The notes beneath the pieces are model-generated. The model did no database searches and was not told the DNA's origin. It saw nothing but the letters and a program-made list of their open reading frames with translations. The position numbers were made by a program, and so were the translations under genes. A stretch of 36,477 nt of DNA, taken from the NCBI RefSeq assembly GCF_000003605.2, contig NW_003122410.1:896056-932532 (forward strand). Reading direction: 5' to 3'. Origin of the DNA: Saccoglossus kowalevskii (Eukaryota > Hemichordata > Enteropneusta > Harrimaniidae). Of the stretch, positions 20,206 to 32,900 are shown piece after piece. Each line of letters starts with the position of its first letter. Position 1 is the stretch's first letter.

Positions 20206-20883
20206 AACCGACTGTGGGAACTTGTTCTAAATGCAATTGGTTAAAGTGATTATCGAGAGAAAGAGTAAAAAAATCCGGCTAAAAAAATCAACAGACAAAA
20301 ACTACTAATCAAATCACATGGAAACCCGGTGGAAACAAAATGGCGGCGATTTTTTGAAAGATGACGCAGTACCCGGATGTAGCTAAGGATTAAAATAGTA
20401 ATATTATGCCTTGCGTTTGAAAGTGACAATCGGGACAGTGGTTCCAGTTACTGGTTAAAATAACAATGTTTATCTTGAAACATTACGAATTTTAATGGCT
20501 AAAATATCATTATCCTTTATTTTTCAAATATTTTAAAAGTCCGCCCTCTATAGATCTACTATTCGTTTTCTTCGTTTTAGTGAGGTCAAAGGTTTATGTA
20601 GCCTCGTTGTCGTTACACGCGCGTTCGTTCAAATGTGTAAGTGAAGACGAATGTGTTCTGGATACCGATGTTTTACTAAGACTTGGAATTACGATACTTT
20701 GCTGAATTATTACTAAGATGACATATGGCAAGTGGTACAAATGACGAAAAGAGGTACCACACGAACTGATTAACAACATTCAAAGGGATTCGTTACGTAT
20801 TTATCTGAAAATTGTGTAGCTGTTTTTGTTTACGTTGGGTCTCGACTTTCAACAACCAGTGATCTGTAAGAGGTCAAGGTAAT
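20206..20883. promoter_or_regulatory. Shared 678-bp head-to-head intergenic region, likely bidirectional promoter
   Basis: The two start codons are 678 bp apart on opposite strands, so both 5' UTRs and both promoters must lie here unless there are distant upstream exons. No TATA box is clearly placed. The region has more CpG than the introns, a YY1-type motif at 20337, a TGACGCA element at 20362 and a CCGGATGT ETS-like site at 20373. Transcription starts are not visible from sequence alone. Confidence 0.7.
20337..20347 (+). promoter_or_regulatory. YY1-type motif AAAATGGCGGC
   Basis: The sequence AAAATGGCGGC matches the YY1 consensus (AANATGGCGGC), which in animals often sits at or just downstream of the start site of housekeeping promoters. 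Its orientation would suit a PLK4-directed start nearby. Function is inferred. Confidence 0.5.
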
Positions 20884-20919
20884 ATGGCTGTCCCCAGCGT
20901 CTTGGGGGACTGCATCGAG
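20884..20919 (+). CDS. PLK4: PLK4 exon 1 (residues 1-12)
   Basis: Encodes [12 protein letters not shown], after which the kinase domain starts in exon 2, as in other PLK4 proteins. The ATG has A at -3 and G at +4; an in-frame TGA lies 24 bases upstream. Donor ATCGAG|GTGAGT, phase 0. Confidence 0.9.
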
Positions 20920-23900
20920 GTGAGTTTTCACATTTTCTTAGGCTGTATTGGTATAAACCAATAACTTTTGGTGAATTTTATAATCTGTTATGCCCTAGTT
21001 AAATGACACCTTTCACGTTACTTCGTAAATTGTTTAGTTTGTGATGTGATTTAAACTGTCAGTCGATGTGTCACAACATGCCGCCTGCGGACCATTATTC
21101 GTTTCTGTGCCTACAACATAATGACGATGGTATGTTGGGCGGCAAAAATAAAGAGAGCGAAAACAGTTGAGCTTGGATTAACTTGTTTAAGTTACCGTTT
21201 GTATAATTGTGCGGATAACGTGCCAAACCCAGTATATAAGTGACATTCCGGTGAGATGAAATGAGACCGACGTCTTGTGGGCGACGTACGTTATGATCCG
21301 TAACAATACGACTTCCGTGGTTGATTTAAGTCTATGATTTGGTCAACATGTATTTTCATGGCAAGCCTGTCAACGCGGCATAACCGTCAATTTCACAAGA
21401 ATGGAGGTACGCACGTTTTGTCATGGTGACGCTTATATGCTTGTAAAGTGTTGGTTTTCACGTAACAACAGGAGTAATATATGCACTTTACCTACGGAGA
21501 ACGGAAAGCTATTGCATTATTTTTTTACTACGTCATAATTCTACATTTTATAGCATACAGTTATAACTATAAACACTCCCAGCAATGTAATGTCGTACAT
21601 TTAGTTAGAGTGATGATATTAATTCATTTAATACTTATTTTAATTTGTTGGTGTATATAATATTACAAAATATTTTACAAGTAATAATTTTAGTGTTTTT
21701 AAGGCATTTCAGTCTGTTTCAGCATGTAGGTCAATGGTTTCAGTTACTTGAATATCATGCCTGTATTATAGCTCTCTTAGTACATATTTGCATGTGTACT
21801 TGTCTACTTGGCACACCAGTAGTTATTTGTGTAATATCTAATATCTTATTATCTATTTATGTTAGTGATTGAAGAATTCATAAATTGAACCAGGCGCATC
21901 AGCACCACCACACACCACTGATCTTTGCTTTTGTATATGTCTATGTGGACATTGTTGTGATTACTTTATTTTTCTTGGTATCTATCTATTTAAGTGTACA
22001 CCTTCATATTCCTTACTTGTGGTACATTTGTAAAACTGGTTTCCCACTAATTTAATTTGCATCTAAATCTTACACAAACATGTCTAGGCTAGTTGTATTG
22101 TTCTGACTGTGATTGACTATGATTACATTTTGAAATAATGAATGAAAACTTCCCTAAAAGTGTTGTCCTATTTGTTACGCCTAATTTGCTCATTATTACT
22201 TTCAGACAATACTGTGAAAGACTTATTCTCCAATGTTAGAATCACAACTTCTTGCTCCTCTTGTTATTTGATTTTGTGTTGTCTTTTCATTTATCACTCT
22301 TGGATATATTTTTTTACGAGTCACACTTCACCACAAGTACATGTAGGTTATTACTAACATTGTGAAATTATTATGATTGCTAAACGAGCTGTGATTATGA
22401 TAATTTTTATCAATATCAATAATGACATTAGCCAATAAATTACAGGGACAACATGCGAAAACAGTTTTTTTCACGTTTTCAATCCATGTACCGTAAAATC
22501 TGTATTAGAAGCTGCATCTGTAATATAAGTCGCACCCATTCTTTTTGAAGGATTGAGAACCAAAAATTCACCATTTCTCATACATGTAGATAGAAGATAA
22601 TAGAAGCCGCATCCCCTCTGTTGCATTGTACATGTACCATTTTAATAGAAGCTGCGGCTTCTAATACAGATTTTACAGTACTATAATACCAAGGTAAAAT
22701 GTTGTTGTGGTACAAAAAAATGGATTGTGAGATAACAAGTAACATTAATTTATAATAATACAATGTAAATGGGTAGAAAGATGGTTTTAGAGATGAAGAA
22801 ATTATGGTAAAATATCTTTTACACACAGTTCACCAAAATATAACCTAGTCCATGTTAAAATATTTGCAGAAAGTCTATAATCTTCATCAAAACAGCAGAG
22901 CTGAGCCATTTCTTGTATATTTTTTTATCTTTTATTCTTTTTCTATTATTACTTTTGTAGGACTACCAGGTTCTTCATCTGCTTGGGAAAGGTGGGTTCG
23001 CCTGTGTGTACAGGGCCCGTTCTTTGAGTTCAGGACTTGAGGTGGCTATCAAAATGGTAAGTATTGCAGAGGGTCTATGGTTCAACACTATGATCTTCAA
23101 TAATTGATTCCATTGACACTTTGATTCTTACCACCCTGCTTGTTATATTCTACAATGACTGTGATGTGCTAATTGATATTCTTTAAAATATCACTGTACA
23201 TTATCAAGAAATTTGTAAATTGTATAGAGACTTTTATAGTAGTTGATTCCCACATCACCCAGGGTTAATTTTGGCCATAGAAAACCTCAGGAGTGACTAA
23301 TGGTCAATGTTCAAAGTTTCCAAACTTAACTGTTGGTGTTTTTCTTGAGATACTAGTACCCATTTTTTCTGAAGATGGGGACTATATCATGGTTAATAAT
23401 AGTCAATAGAATTTTGAGAATATACTGTATTGTGTTAAAACTGTTGTTTTTGAAATACTAAAATTAAAAATGAGAACCTGTATGAAAATACTAAATTAGA
23501 TTACTAAATTTTTCACGTTGCTAGTCATTATCCAAATTAGTTAAATGTACAGACGTGCAAATCATATTTTTTTATGTTTTTTGTTTGAATTTCAGAAAGG
23601 AACATTCAATTCACAGAAAAAAATAAAAATATTTCTTGACAATTTAAAAAAACAAAAAAAAAACAAGCTTGAATTGATTTGGAATATACAATGACCAGAA
23701 TTTATCTGGATTTATCTGTTTTCATACCATATATAGTACATGTATGTGAGTTCTGGTCCTATTATAAAAAATAAAATACTGTTTGTTTTTGTTTGTCTTC
23801 AAACATGAAATACTTGGCTTGGTGATAGTCTGTAAAGTTTGTCAGATGTCACGGTACACGTATATGAAATCTGAATCCTTCTCGCCATCATGCGTGAAAT

Positions 23901-26900
23901 CTACTTGAGTCAAGACAATGCCGACCTCACAGCTACCATACAATAAAACTGTTCACACGAATACATTATCTAAACGTTATACCGGTAACAGTGCTTTACA
24001 ATAACATGTATAGTGACAAGAACAATTGTTTACCTGTCTGGCCTAGTTTCAACTCACACCACCATTGTAATGATCAGAATTATTTTTTTTCAATTTATAC
24101 TTTTACATACCAATAAGTTGTAGCGCTTCATTTACATTGTCATTTTAAAGGAATAAAAAAACTGGACATTTTTCCCCCTGTTTCTATATTTCTGCAAAAG
24201 CAAGTCTGAACAGGCTGCATAGAATAGCGGGTTTAACAGTTCTAAAGTATCAATTGGCACATCTTTCATGAACACAATAGAGCTTACTTGAAAGTTGCTT
24301 CGATTCCAACGATTGGCAGACAATGTGTGTGACACTGACAGACTGTGCTTCCCTATTGATTTCACAGATAAATAATTACCTGTCGCTGAATCTGAGCTTA
24401 GCTTGGCTGTGATTATCTCATAAACAGAGCTACACACAAATGTGATAGAAAGCCTTTTTACTACAAAGGGTACATATTTATTCAGGGATACCCACAAACT
24501 TGGCAACCACATGTACCACAGTGATCTTAAGTTCTGGATTTCGTGTTTGTTTAGATTTATATTTGGTGCTGTTTAAATATTAGAGGTACAATATATAAGG
24601 GTACAATGACAAAGCAGAATTCTGACAAACTAATTTGTGTAGTGCATGTACATCACATCTTCATTTAGTTCAATATTGTACGATCCACTTTATTGTCTGT
24701 ACTTGTATCAACATTAGTAGTCAAGCTGTCATCTCCTCAAGACAGTGATAGGCAGAGAAGTACCGGTATGTGTAAGGCTGTTGGAAGAAAACTTATTGCA
24801 GCTGTATTGTCTGTTAAACTCTTTTGAAGTATTTAACAAATGTACTAAAATGAGCGATGAATTGGAATCGGCAGTGATTTTGTTGCCGAGTTATGTGTGT
24901 CAGAACTAATTTATTTTTTATCTGTAACACCTATCCTGAAATGAAATGCGGTTTAAAATTCTTCTTTGGAAAACGTTCAACACAACTAGCCTAGTAAGTG
25001 AGTAATGTTCTAAGTTCCATGTTTGGCAACGAAATAAATCTCTCATAAGACAAAGATGGGACAACTGTTCATCAAATAAATCCAGACTTGCTTCTCAACA
25101 AGTTTTGATTAATTTAAATAAGTAGGCTGTATTGAAGAGACATCAGTTTCGCAGACGATTGCATTGATTTGTTAGTGCTCTATAATGCTGAAAACTTAGC
25201 TACAACAGAATCTACATAAAATGTTGAATTTGGTATACGGCACATACTCTATTAGTATACTCCAAATGCTACATACAAAATATACCCAATAATATAGTAG
25301 CTTTAAAGGGATATTACATTGAAATCACATTTCAATAAATTTCCAACATTACATTGTCATTACTAGAATGCCATAGAGTTTGTTGTGTTTTATTGTCCCT
25401 GGATTTATTTTTACCCAAATACCTGAAGTGTATTTACATTGTAACTCATCTGCACTTGACATATTTAGATTGTTTATTGTTGTCTCGTTAGTATGGCAAG
25501 CAGTGTATTCTCCGACCCTGCATGATTTTCACCATATTGTTATACATGGGATAGTGGAAAAAACATGACCTCTTCAATTATAAAAAAATGTTCAGGTTTT
25601 CAACTCTGAATAATGAAACATTTGGGGGGATAAATCTATTTTAGTTTACCATTGAAACATGGACTGTACAAAGTATTTGTAAGACAACTTCTACACATCC
25701 ATTTCAAACCCATGTTTATTGATACAACTCGCACACCTTTCTTCATATTCCATAAGCAGTTTCTGCACATGTGTTGTCTTTTAGATTGAAATAGATTGTT
25801 ATGTAGAAATTAACATTGAAGTTGATTTCTATTCCAACATCAAATCTAAATAACATTAACTGAGGCTAAATCAAAAATGGCCAATTACTTGCATGGATAA
25901 CTACAAAAAACCTGAAAAACTGAAGGTGTATTCATGAATCTTAAAGGCCATATACAGTAATTAAATTGTTATTCAGCTACTTCACACTGATTAAAAATAA
26001 ACAGACACCCATTAAGTTTCATTATCCCACTTTGTCCAATACCATGGTCGTGAAATTACTCAAAGGGCAGGATTTGGTATTGATCAATCATTTTCTTTGT
26101 TCAGCACTCATAGTAGTATTTCAGGGTGATAGCTGATTTGCAACTAAATGTAGTATTATCAGATGTGCTGTAATTGGTTTAAGGCAGTCCATTTTATCTT
26201 TTTTATGCTGACTTATTCATAAAATAATATTATGTACAAAACCTATAAACTTGGAAATAAAACATGCAGTAGTGTAAGTATAATCACTACATTAAATCAA
26301 GTGTAAATGACAAAAGTAAGTCTATGGTCAAAATAAATCATATTTTAATAATCCACCATGCAACAATGCATTGCATTCCTTGTTTTGCGAGTTTTTATAT
26401 ACATGTAGCAATTTTTTTGAGGAGGGCAAAAAAAATAAAATTAATTCCTTTTTTCATTAGATTTGTGTGATTCTCAAAGAATTGTAAGTGAGATCATTGA
26501 TCGGAGAGAAGAAAATAAATAAAATAAAATGTTATTCCATGTATAACCTTGTTTCTCATCTGCGTGAGACTTTGGTACTTTGATCATGGTACTCCCATGA
26601 AAATGCAACTTGGATTTGTTATGCGGCGGGCAGTAAAAAAATGAAGATAAAAAAAATATTTTTTTTAGCATTTTTCTGCGCTTACAAGTCGGCGAGTGCA
26701 AGAAATTACGCTGAAATAAAATTATATTTTTATTTCATTTTCGGCTCCTGTTCATTCGGCGGGTTTGCGAAACAAGGGATAATAAAAGTCTGGCCTTAAC
26801 AAGGAAATAATGAGAATGCGCAAAACATTGCTCCAAAATGGCAACATGGAAAACAAAGATGTTCTGATGTACTCATTTATTTTATTAACGTTTGAATTTC

Positions 26901-29900
26901 AGATTGATAAAAAGATGATGCATGCTGCAGGCATGGTATCCAGAGTACGAAATGAAGTGGAGATCCATTGCCAGCTCAAACATCCTTCCATATTAGAGGT
27001 AAGTAAAAAAGTATCGCACAAGTGTGTTTTGTAATTATTCCTGTCATGCGTGTAAAATACAAGATTCATTGAAGTGCTTTGGACACACGCCAGATGGGGC
27101 TTTTTGTATTCCTGTTTTCACAACTTCAGTTCTTTTTTCTTAAACTTGGCTCCACTCCAAACCTATCTCCCAACAACAAATCCACCCATTTTATTTGTTA
27201 GATGTTATAGGGTCATTACTCTGCCACGGTTTGAGGTTGTTGGTTAACCATGGCTGGTAAGGAGGAGGTGAGAGATTCGTGTTTGATTTTGTTTTTCTCT
27301 TGTAACTGTTCAAACTGAAGAATTATACAATCATTCTCTATTTCTTTTAGTTGATAATGCAATACCTGTTGATATGTATGTATGTGTCTTTAATAGTGGT
27401 GATCTCAGATTCATCTGTAAGCACTGTGTGCGTAGCCGTTGACGTGTGTGCTATATCTGTGCCATAGTGTCATGTATTTGTGCAAGTCAATACATAAAAA
27501 GAGATATAGTTTTATCAAGTTGTTATTTTTGAAATTATTGAAATGTACACATGTTACTTCATACACCCTGATAATTCATACATTTCAATGGTTTTGAAAT
27601 TAGAAATTGTCATGCACATAATAAATTTATACAATAGATGCTATTGTCATATGGATGGTCTTCATGCATGTACATTTGTACCTTGACTGCAATCAGTATT
27701 GGCAGCGTGTCATTGGCAGCTATCCAATGTTCCCATTTCACACCATCTTCTCCTGTTGTTGTACCATCTCCTTCAACTCCCCCACAAACATACATGTTAG
27801 ATGTACTTTATAGCCGATGTTGGAGCATGAATAAAGCCAATGAATTGATTGATTTATTGATTGAAAAAAAATTCAGTACTACTATCTCCTATTGTAAAAG
27901 TGACTTGACATAGTTGGTATATTGAGTGCTGGACGTGAACTCTACTCCTAATGGGGGTATTAACACTATTGCTCAGTAATTGCCTACTGCACATTCTTAA
28001 TAATAATTTGTTGTCAGGCGTGTTTTTCTTCTTCACATACTCTTATCTGTGTTGAGCACTTCTGACTGTGGTTTCCTTTTATTTTCAGCTTTATAACTGT
28101 TTTGAAGACAACAACTATGTGTATCTGGTGCTTGAGATGTGCCACAAAGGAGAACTCAATAAGTATCTAAAGTCACACAATAAAATATTCTCTGAAGATA
28201 AAGGTAAAGCTATGTACTTTTCTCTTATGAGCGGTTTAATTCCTCGGTCTTATATTTGCTCTGAAAATTCCTCTGAATATGTGTATTATTTCATTTGCTA
28301 TACTTCAGTACTGGTATGCTACGTAGGAATGTTGCTAGTAATTATTTGATCTGTTATTGTCAATTTGAGAGCGTGTTATTATGTGGAATTACCTGCATAA
28401 AATGTCCCAACAAATTAAGAGTACCAGTACTATGTTATTTCCAATATACTGTTTGCATGAATTTGTAAAGAGATACCGGGGTACTACTAGCATCATACCT
28501 AGGTATTAGTAGAGTAGAACACTGCACACACACACACACTGGTATTCTAGGTAACAGTGAAAATATCAGTTTAATTCTATGCCATGATGTATAGTTAGAG
28601 AAAATCTTTCGTGTAACCCTCTTGCAAAAGTAATGTAAACGTTTAAATTTTCGTTACAAAATTATCCCTGACTTGGAAAATCACAGCAATTTAGAGTACT
28701 GTAAAATGCTTTTTCACTGAAGGGATGATTCAGTGAAAATAAAATTCAGTGAAATATACTCTTTTTCCTATATTTGACATTCAACTCAACAATAAGTGAA
28801 AATATACAACTCCATACACAAAATCCTTACGTTCTTTTCAGTAAAAATGAATTCACCTTAAAATAAATTATATTACAGTAATAGAAACTACCTTATTTTT
28901 AAAAGGGGAGAAGTAATTTGAGACACCGCCTCTAAACATGCGATAATACCTGTAATAGTTTTAGATATTATATTAGTCAATTTGTGTATCTACTTCCACA
29001 AATGTGCAGTCTTTCTAATTGTAATTCTGTTATTTTTTCATATTTTAGCACAACATTTTCTACGCCAAATAATTCTGGGTTTGCTGTACTTACACTCCCA
29101 TGGTATATTACACAGAGACTTGACTCTGGCTAATGTGTTACTGACAGACCACATGGAACCAGTATGTATAAATAAATTCATTATATAAATATACTTAATT
29201 AATATACTCAAAATTGTTATGTATTGAAAATATAGTATTTGCTCTATTGGTAGTGCATGTCCTCACGCAAATTACAGAGGTTAAAGATGTAATATTTTAA
29301 TGATTTACATTTTTTTTTTTGTATAGGCAATAGAGCAAATATGACAGTTATTGTAGTCTGTCATAGTATTTTAATAGTGGAATTTAATTTTTCACAATCT
29401 TGTGAATATTGAATATAGATTATTGTAAATTTGAGTTTAATAAGAATAATATTAAAAGTACCGATACTGTACAAATACATTATTTTTACTTGAAATTTAC
29501 TCTCACTGCTATTCTGCTGAAGGATCTGAATACTTTCATGCCATATGGTTTGCATAATTATGACATTAAATCCATGTGTCAATCCAATTTGCAGATTTCA
29601 GTTAAAACAATTCATAGCACATCAAGTACCACTGTCATGTCATGCGGCTTTGTGGATGTGCACCATCTTTGCAATAATCTCAATACACTACTTCTTTCAT
29701 CTGTTTCAAGTGACTTTTTTTTCCATTGAACAAAATAATACTGTTTTTTTCTCGTGTAGTGCTGTAAAAAAATTTAGTTTTTACGGTTTTTGACCCTTCA
29801 TAGTGTCTGGCATGTGTCCAAATAATACATCTAGTATGTGTTACCTGTCTATGACATGGTACTCCCCAAATAAGCAAATTGTAAACAAATTAAAATGCAA

Positions 29901-32900
29901 TCTGAGACAGAACAGCTTTCACGCAGCCTGTCATTCTTACCTGTTGCATTTATTTCATTATGGTTGCACATATATTGTGACGAAATACTGTAAAACACAT
30001 TGAAATAGCTGCATGCCATTTTAGTGAGTTTGACTCAATGCATGAATTAACAAAATCTTAATTTAGCTAAAGTGTCGACTATCTCATTGTGAGAATATAC
30101 TTTATTCTAAATTAGTGACATCTTGAATTAGCGAAATTACAGGTTAGCTAAAATTACATGCTAGCTAAAAAGACATGGTGTACAGTATGCAATGGAAGCG
30201 TGAGAAATGGGCGGCGTGAATGAAATAGTTTTATAAATAGTGACATGTATGTAGATGTGACATGTTTGCAAAAACTATACTATATGAATTCAAACACCTT
30301 TTTACAGGCATTTCTCATTTTTTCCACCATAGAAAATTGCTGATTTTGGTTTAGCAACGCAATTGAATTTCCCCACTGATAAACACTTTACCATGTGTGG
30401 AACTCCAAACTATATTTCACCGTGAGTACATTCTTCAACTTCAAAATCTTGTTTGATTTTTTTCATTTCCAGGATATGCAGTTACATAACCCATGTTAGA
30501 TTCAACTTTGTATATTCTCTTACTCAATATATTAACTTCATTTTCATCTTCCAATTTTCCTTGAAAATATTATTTATATAAATGAGTTGTACTGAGTAGT
30601 TAATCTGCATGATGATCACTTTAATGTTGAATTTGCCTAATTTTGCCTAACAGAGAAATCGCCACAAGAAGTGCACATGGTTTAGAATCTGATGTCTGGT
30701 CATTAGGATGTATGCTGTACACCTTCCTAGTAGGAAGACCTCCTTTTGATGTAAGCATAACTATTGTGTTACATTATACTAAACTAATATGTACATAGAC
30801 CTGGTTCAGAAGTTTTCTATTCAGTCAATGCATAATCGATTAATAGGACATTCCAGTACTCTGTTATGACCTCAGTTATCACAGGGGGAGTTTCATGATA
30901 AGATTGGCAAAATTGTCCTGTATTAATAAACTGTTGCAACATGTATTCGTGTACAGCAAATATATAATTTATTGTGAACATGAAATAAAATGCGATCCTA
31001 ATTACTGTCATGGACTCCTTTGCATGTGACATTTTCTTGATTTCAATGAATGCTATGAGTTTTACCAATTCTTATCGCATATAATTGATAGTGTAAGTTT
31101 TATATTATGTTTGGTGTTGTGTATTATACAAATTTAAATGTAACTATTCACAGGATTCTATGATTGGATAATAATTACATTTAGCATTCACAGTGCTAGT
31201 CATGATTTTTCTTTCTTTTTTTTAATTTTGCTTTTTTTGCTTCCCTAGTCTGATGCAGTAAAAAGTACATTAAATAAAGTTGTACTAGCGGAGTATGAAG
31301 TACCAGAGTAAGTACTGTGGAATACTTTATTTACTCTTGGAATTTTTCTGAAAGGGGAGGGTAAAACATTGAAAAAAAAATATAGTGAAAATACTTTTTT
31401 TGCAATGGTTTGAATGTCAATTATGACAATTTAGTGAAAATCTGTTATATGTGTCAACTAATTTGTGATTTTAAGCTGAAATTAAATTTGGCTAAAACAA
31501 AGTAATCTACGGTATTACTGTGGCAACAAATTTGTTTCATGTACCAAGTAGGCAATATCATCAGCTAATTGGTTGACAATGCATCTGTGTTGCAAACTGT
31601 GTTGTTTTAACATCTGATAATGATCTACTGACTTGTGATATTGCTGGCTTGGTATATGAATTCCTGGCCATTAGAACAATGGAATCAGAGATGTGTCATT
31701 ATTCTTGGAATAAAGTAAAAAAGTGATTATGATTATTGCATTTTTGGGCATTTATGAATAGTTGTTTTTGTTTAAGTATTCTGATACATTTATCACTTTC
31801 ATAAAATAATAATTAACGCTATTTTTTTGGTATTGATATTACCAGGGTATTAATACAGATTTTTTTTGTTTTTGTATGTAGTTATGTGTCAGATGAAGCC
31901 AAAGACTTGATTTTCAAAATGTTGAAAAAGAATCCTAATGATAGGATAACTCTCTCAGGTAATACACTTGTGATATTGTTATTTTAAATACCGGGAAAAC
32001 TGGAATATTCTGTTTCTAGTACCCCGGCAATTACCAAGATATGATGATATATTCGTTTAAACAAAAAAATAATAGTTCAAATTACTATGCATGTGCCACT
32101 GTTCAGGATACCGTGAATATGTCTATAACCTCTACAACTTTAGGACACACTGGCTCTACTTATTGCATTTAAAATTGTCGTAAAGTCACATTGCACTGTC
32201 GTGACCCAAACATGAAATACATGTATGGCTGCCATGTTGATAATAATTTGGTTTTTTTTGTGTGTTTTTTTTTCCTAGGTATCCTTGATCATCCATTTAT
32301 GATAAAATCAGAATCTTCTAAAATAGAAGATCAGAAAACTAAAATGAATGGAGTTCAGAATTTGGTAAGGACAGAAAATATATTTTATCCCAAATGTGAT
32401 GCTTTGTTGTTGATTATTAAGGTGTGGATAGCAGTCACCCCTATTTTCTAATGCCACTGCCAACATCTTAACCCCCCTCCATCCATAGAATAAGAAAGTT
32501 AAAACAAATATTAGAGGTATGTTTTTGTTTTCAATATTACCTCTAAAATTGTTCTACTGTATTTTGGGTGTACCTTCATACCGTACTAATTATAATCTAC
32601 TGTAGTTAACTCAATGCATGACACTGTCATGCTTCCATAAGTCCGTTCATATTATCTTACTTTATCAAGTCTACTATTATTTTACAAGTTGCTAAATCCT
32701 TGCCACTAATTTTTTTTCCCCCCAGAAAACAATTGACATGTCTGTTGACAGTGGTCATGCTACTATGGCAACCGTATCCACTGGTATCAATGTTCCTCGT
32801 CAGCCGTCTCGTACCAGACCACTGAAAGCTTTTAGTCAGGGTAATTTAACACCAGTGACATCAGAGAGTGAGAAACCTTCATATTTTAGCAAAGCAACTA

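Noticed and set aside
24132-24512. 126-codon minus-strand open frame in PLK4 intron 2
   Set aside because: No recognisable domain, and no splice or poly(A) context that makes it a gene. Its length is possible by chance in a 3.8-kb intron.
26377-26782. Possible element with CCTTGTTT-type inverted ends in PLK4 intron 2
   Set aside because: The inverted match is only about 12 bases with mismatches and no target duplication was found.
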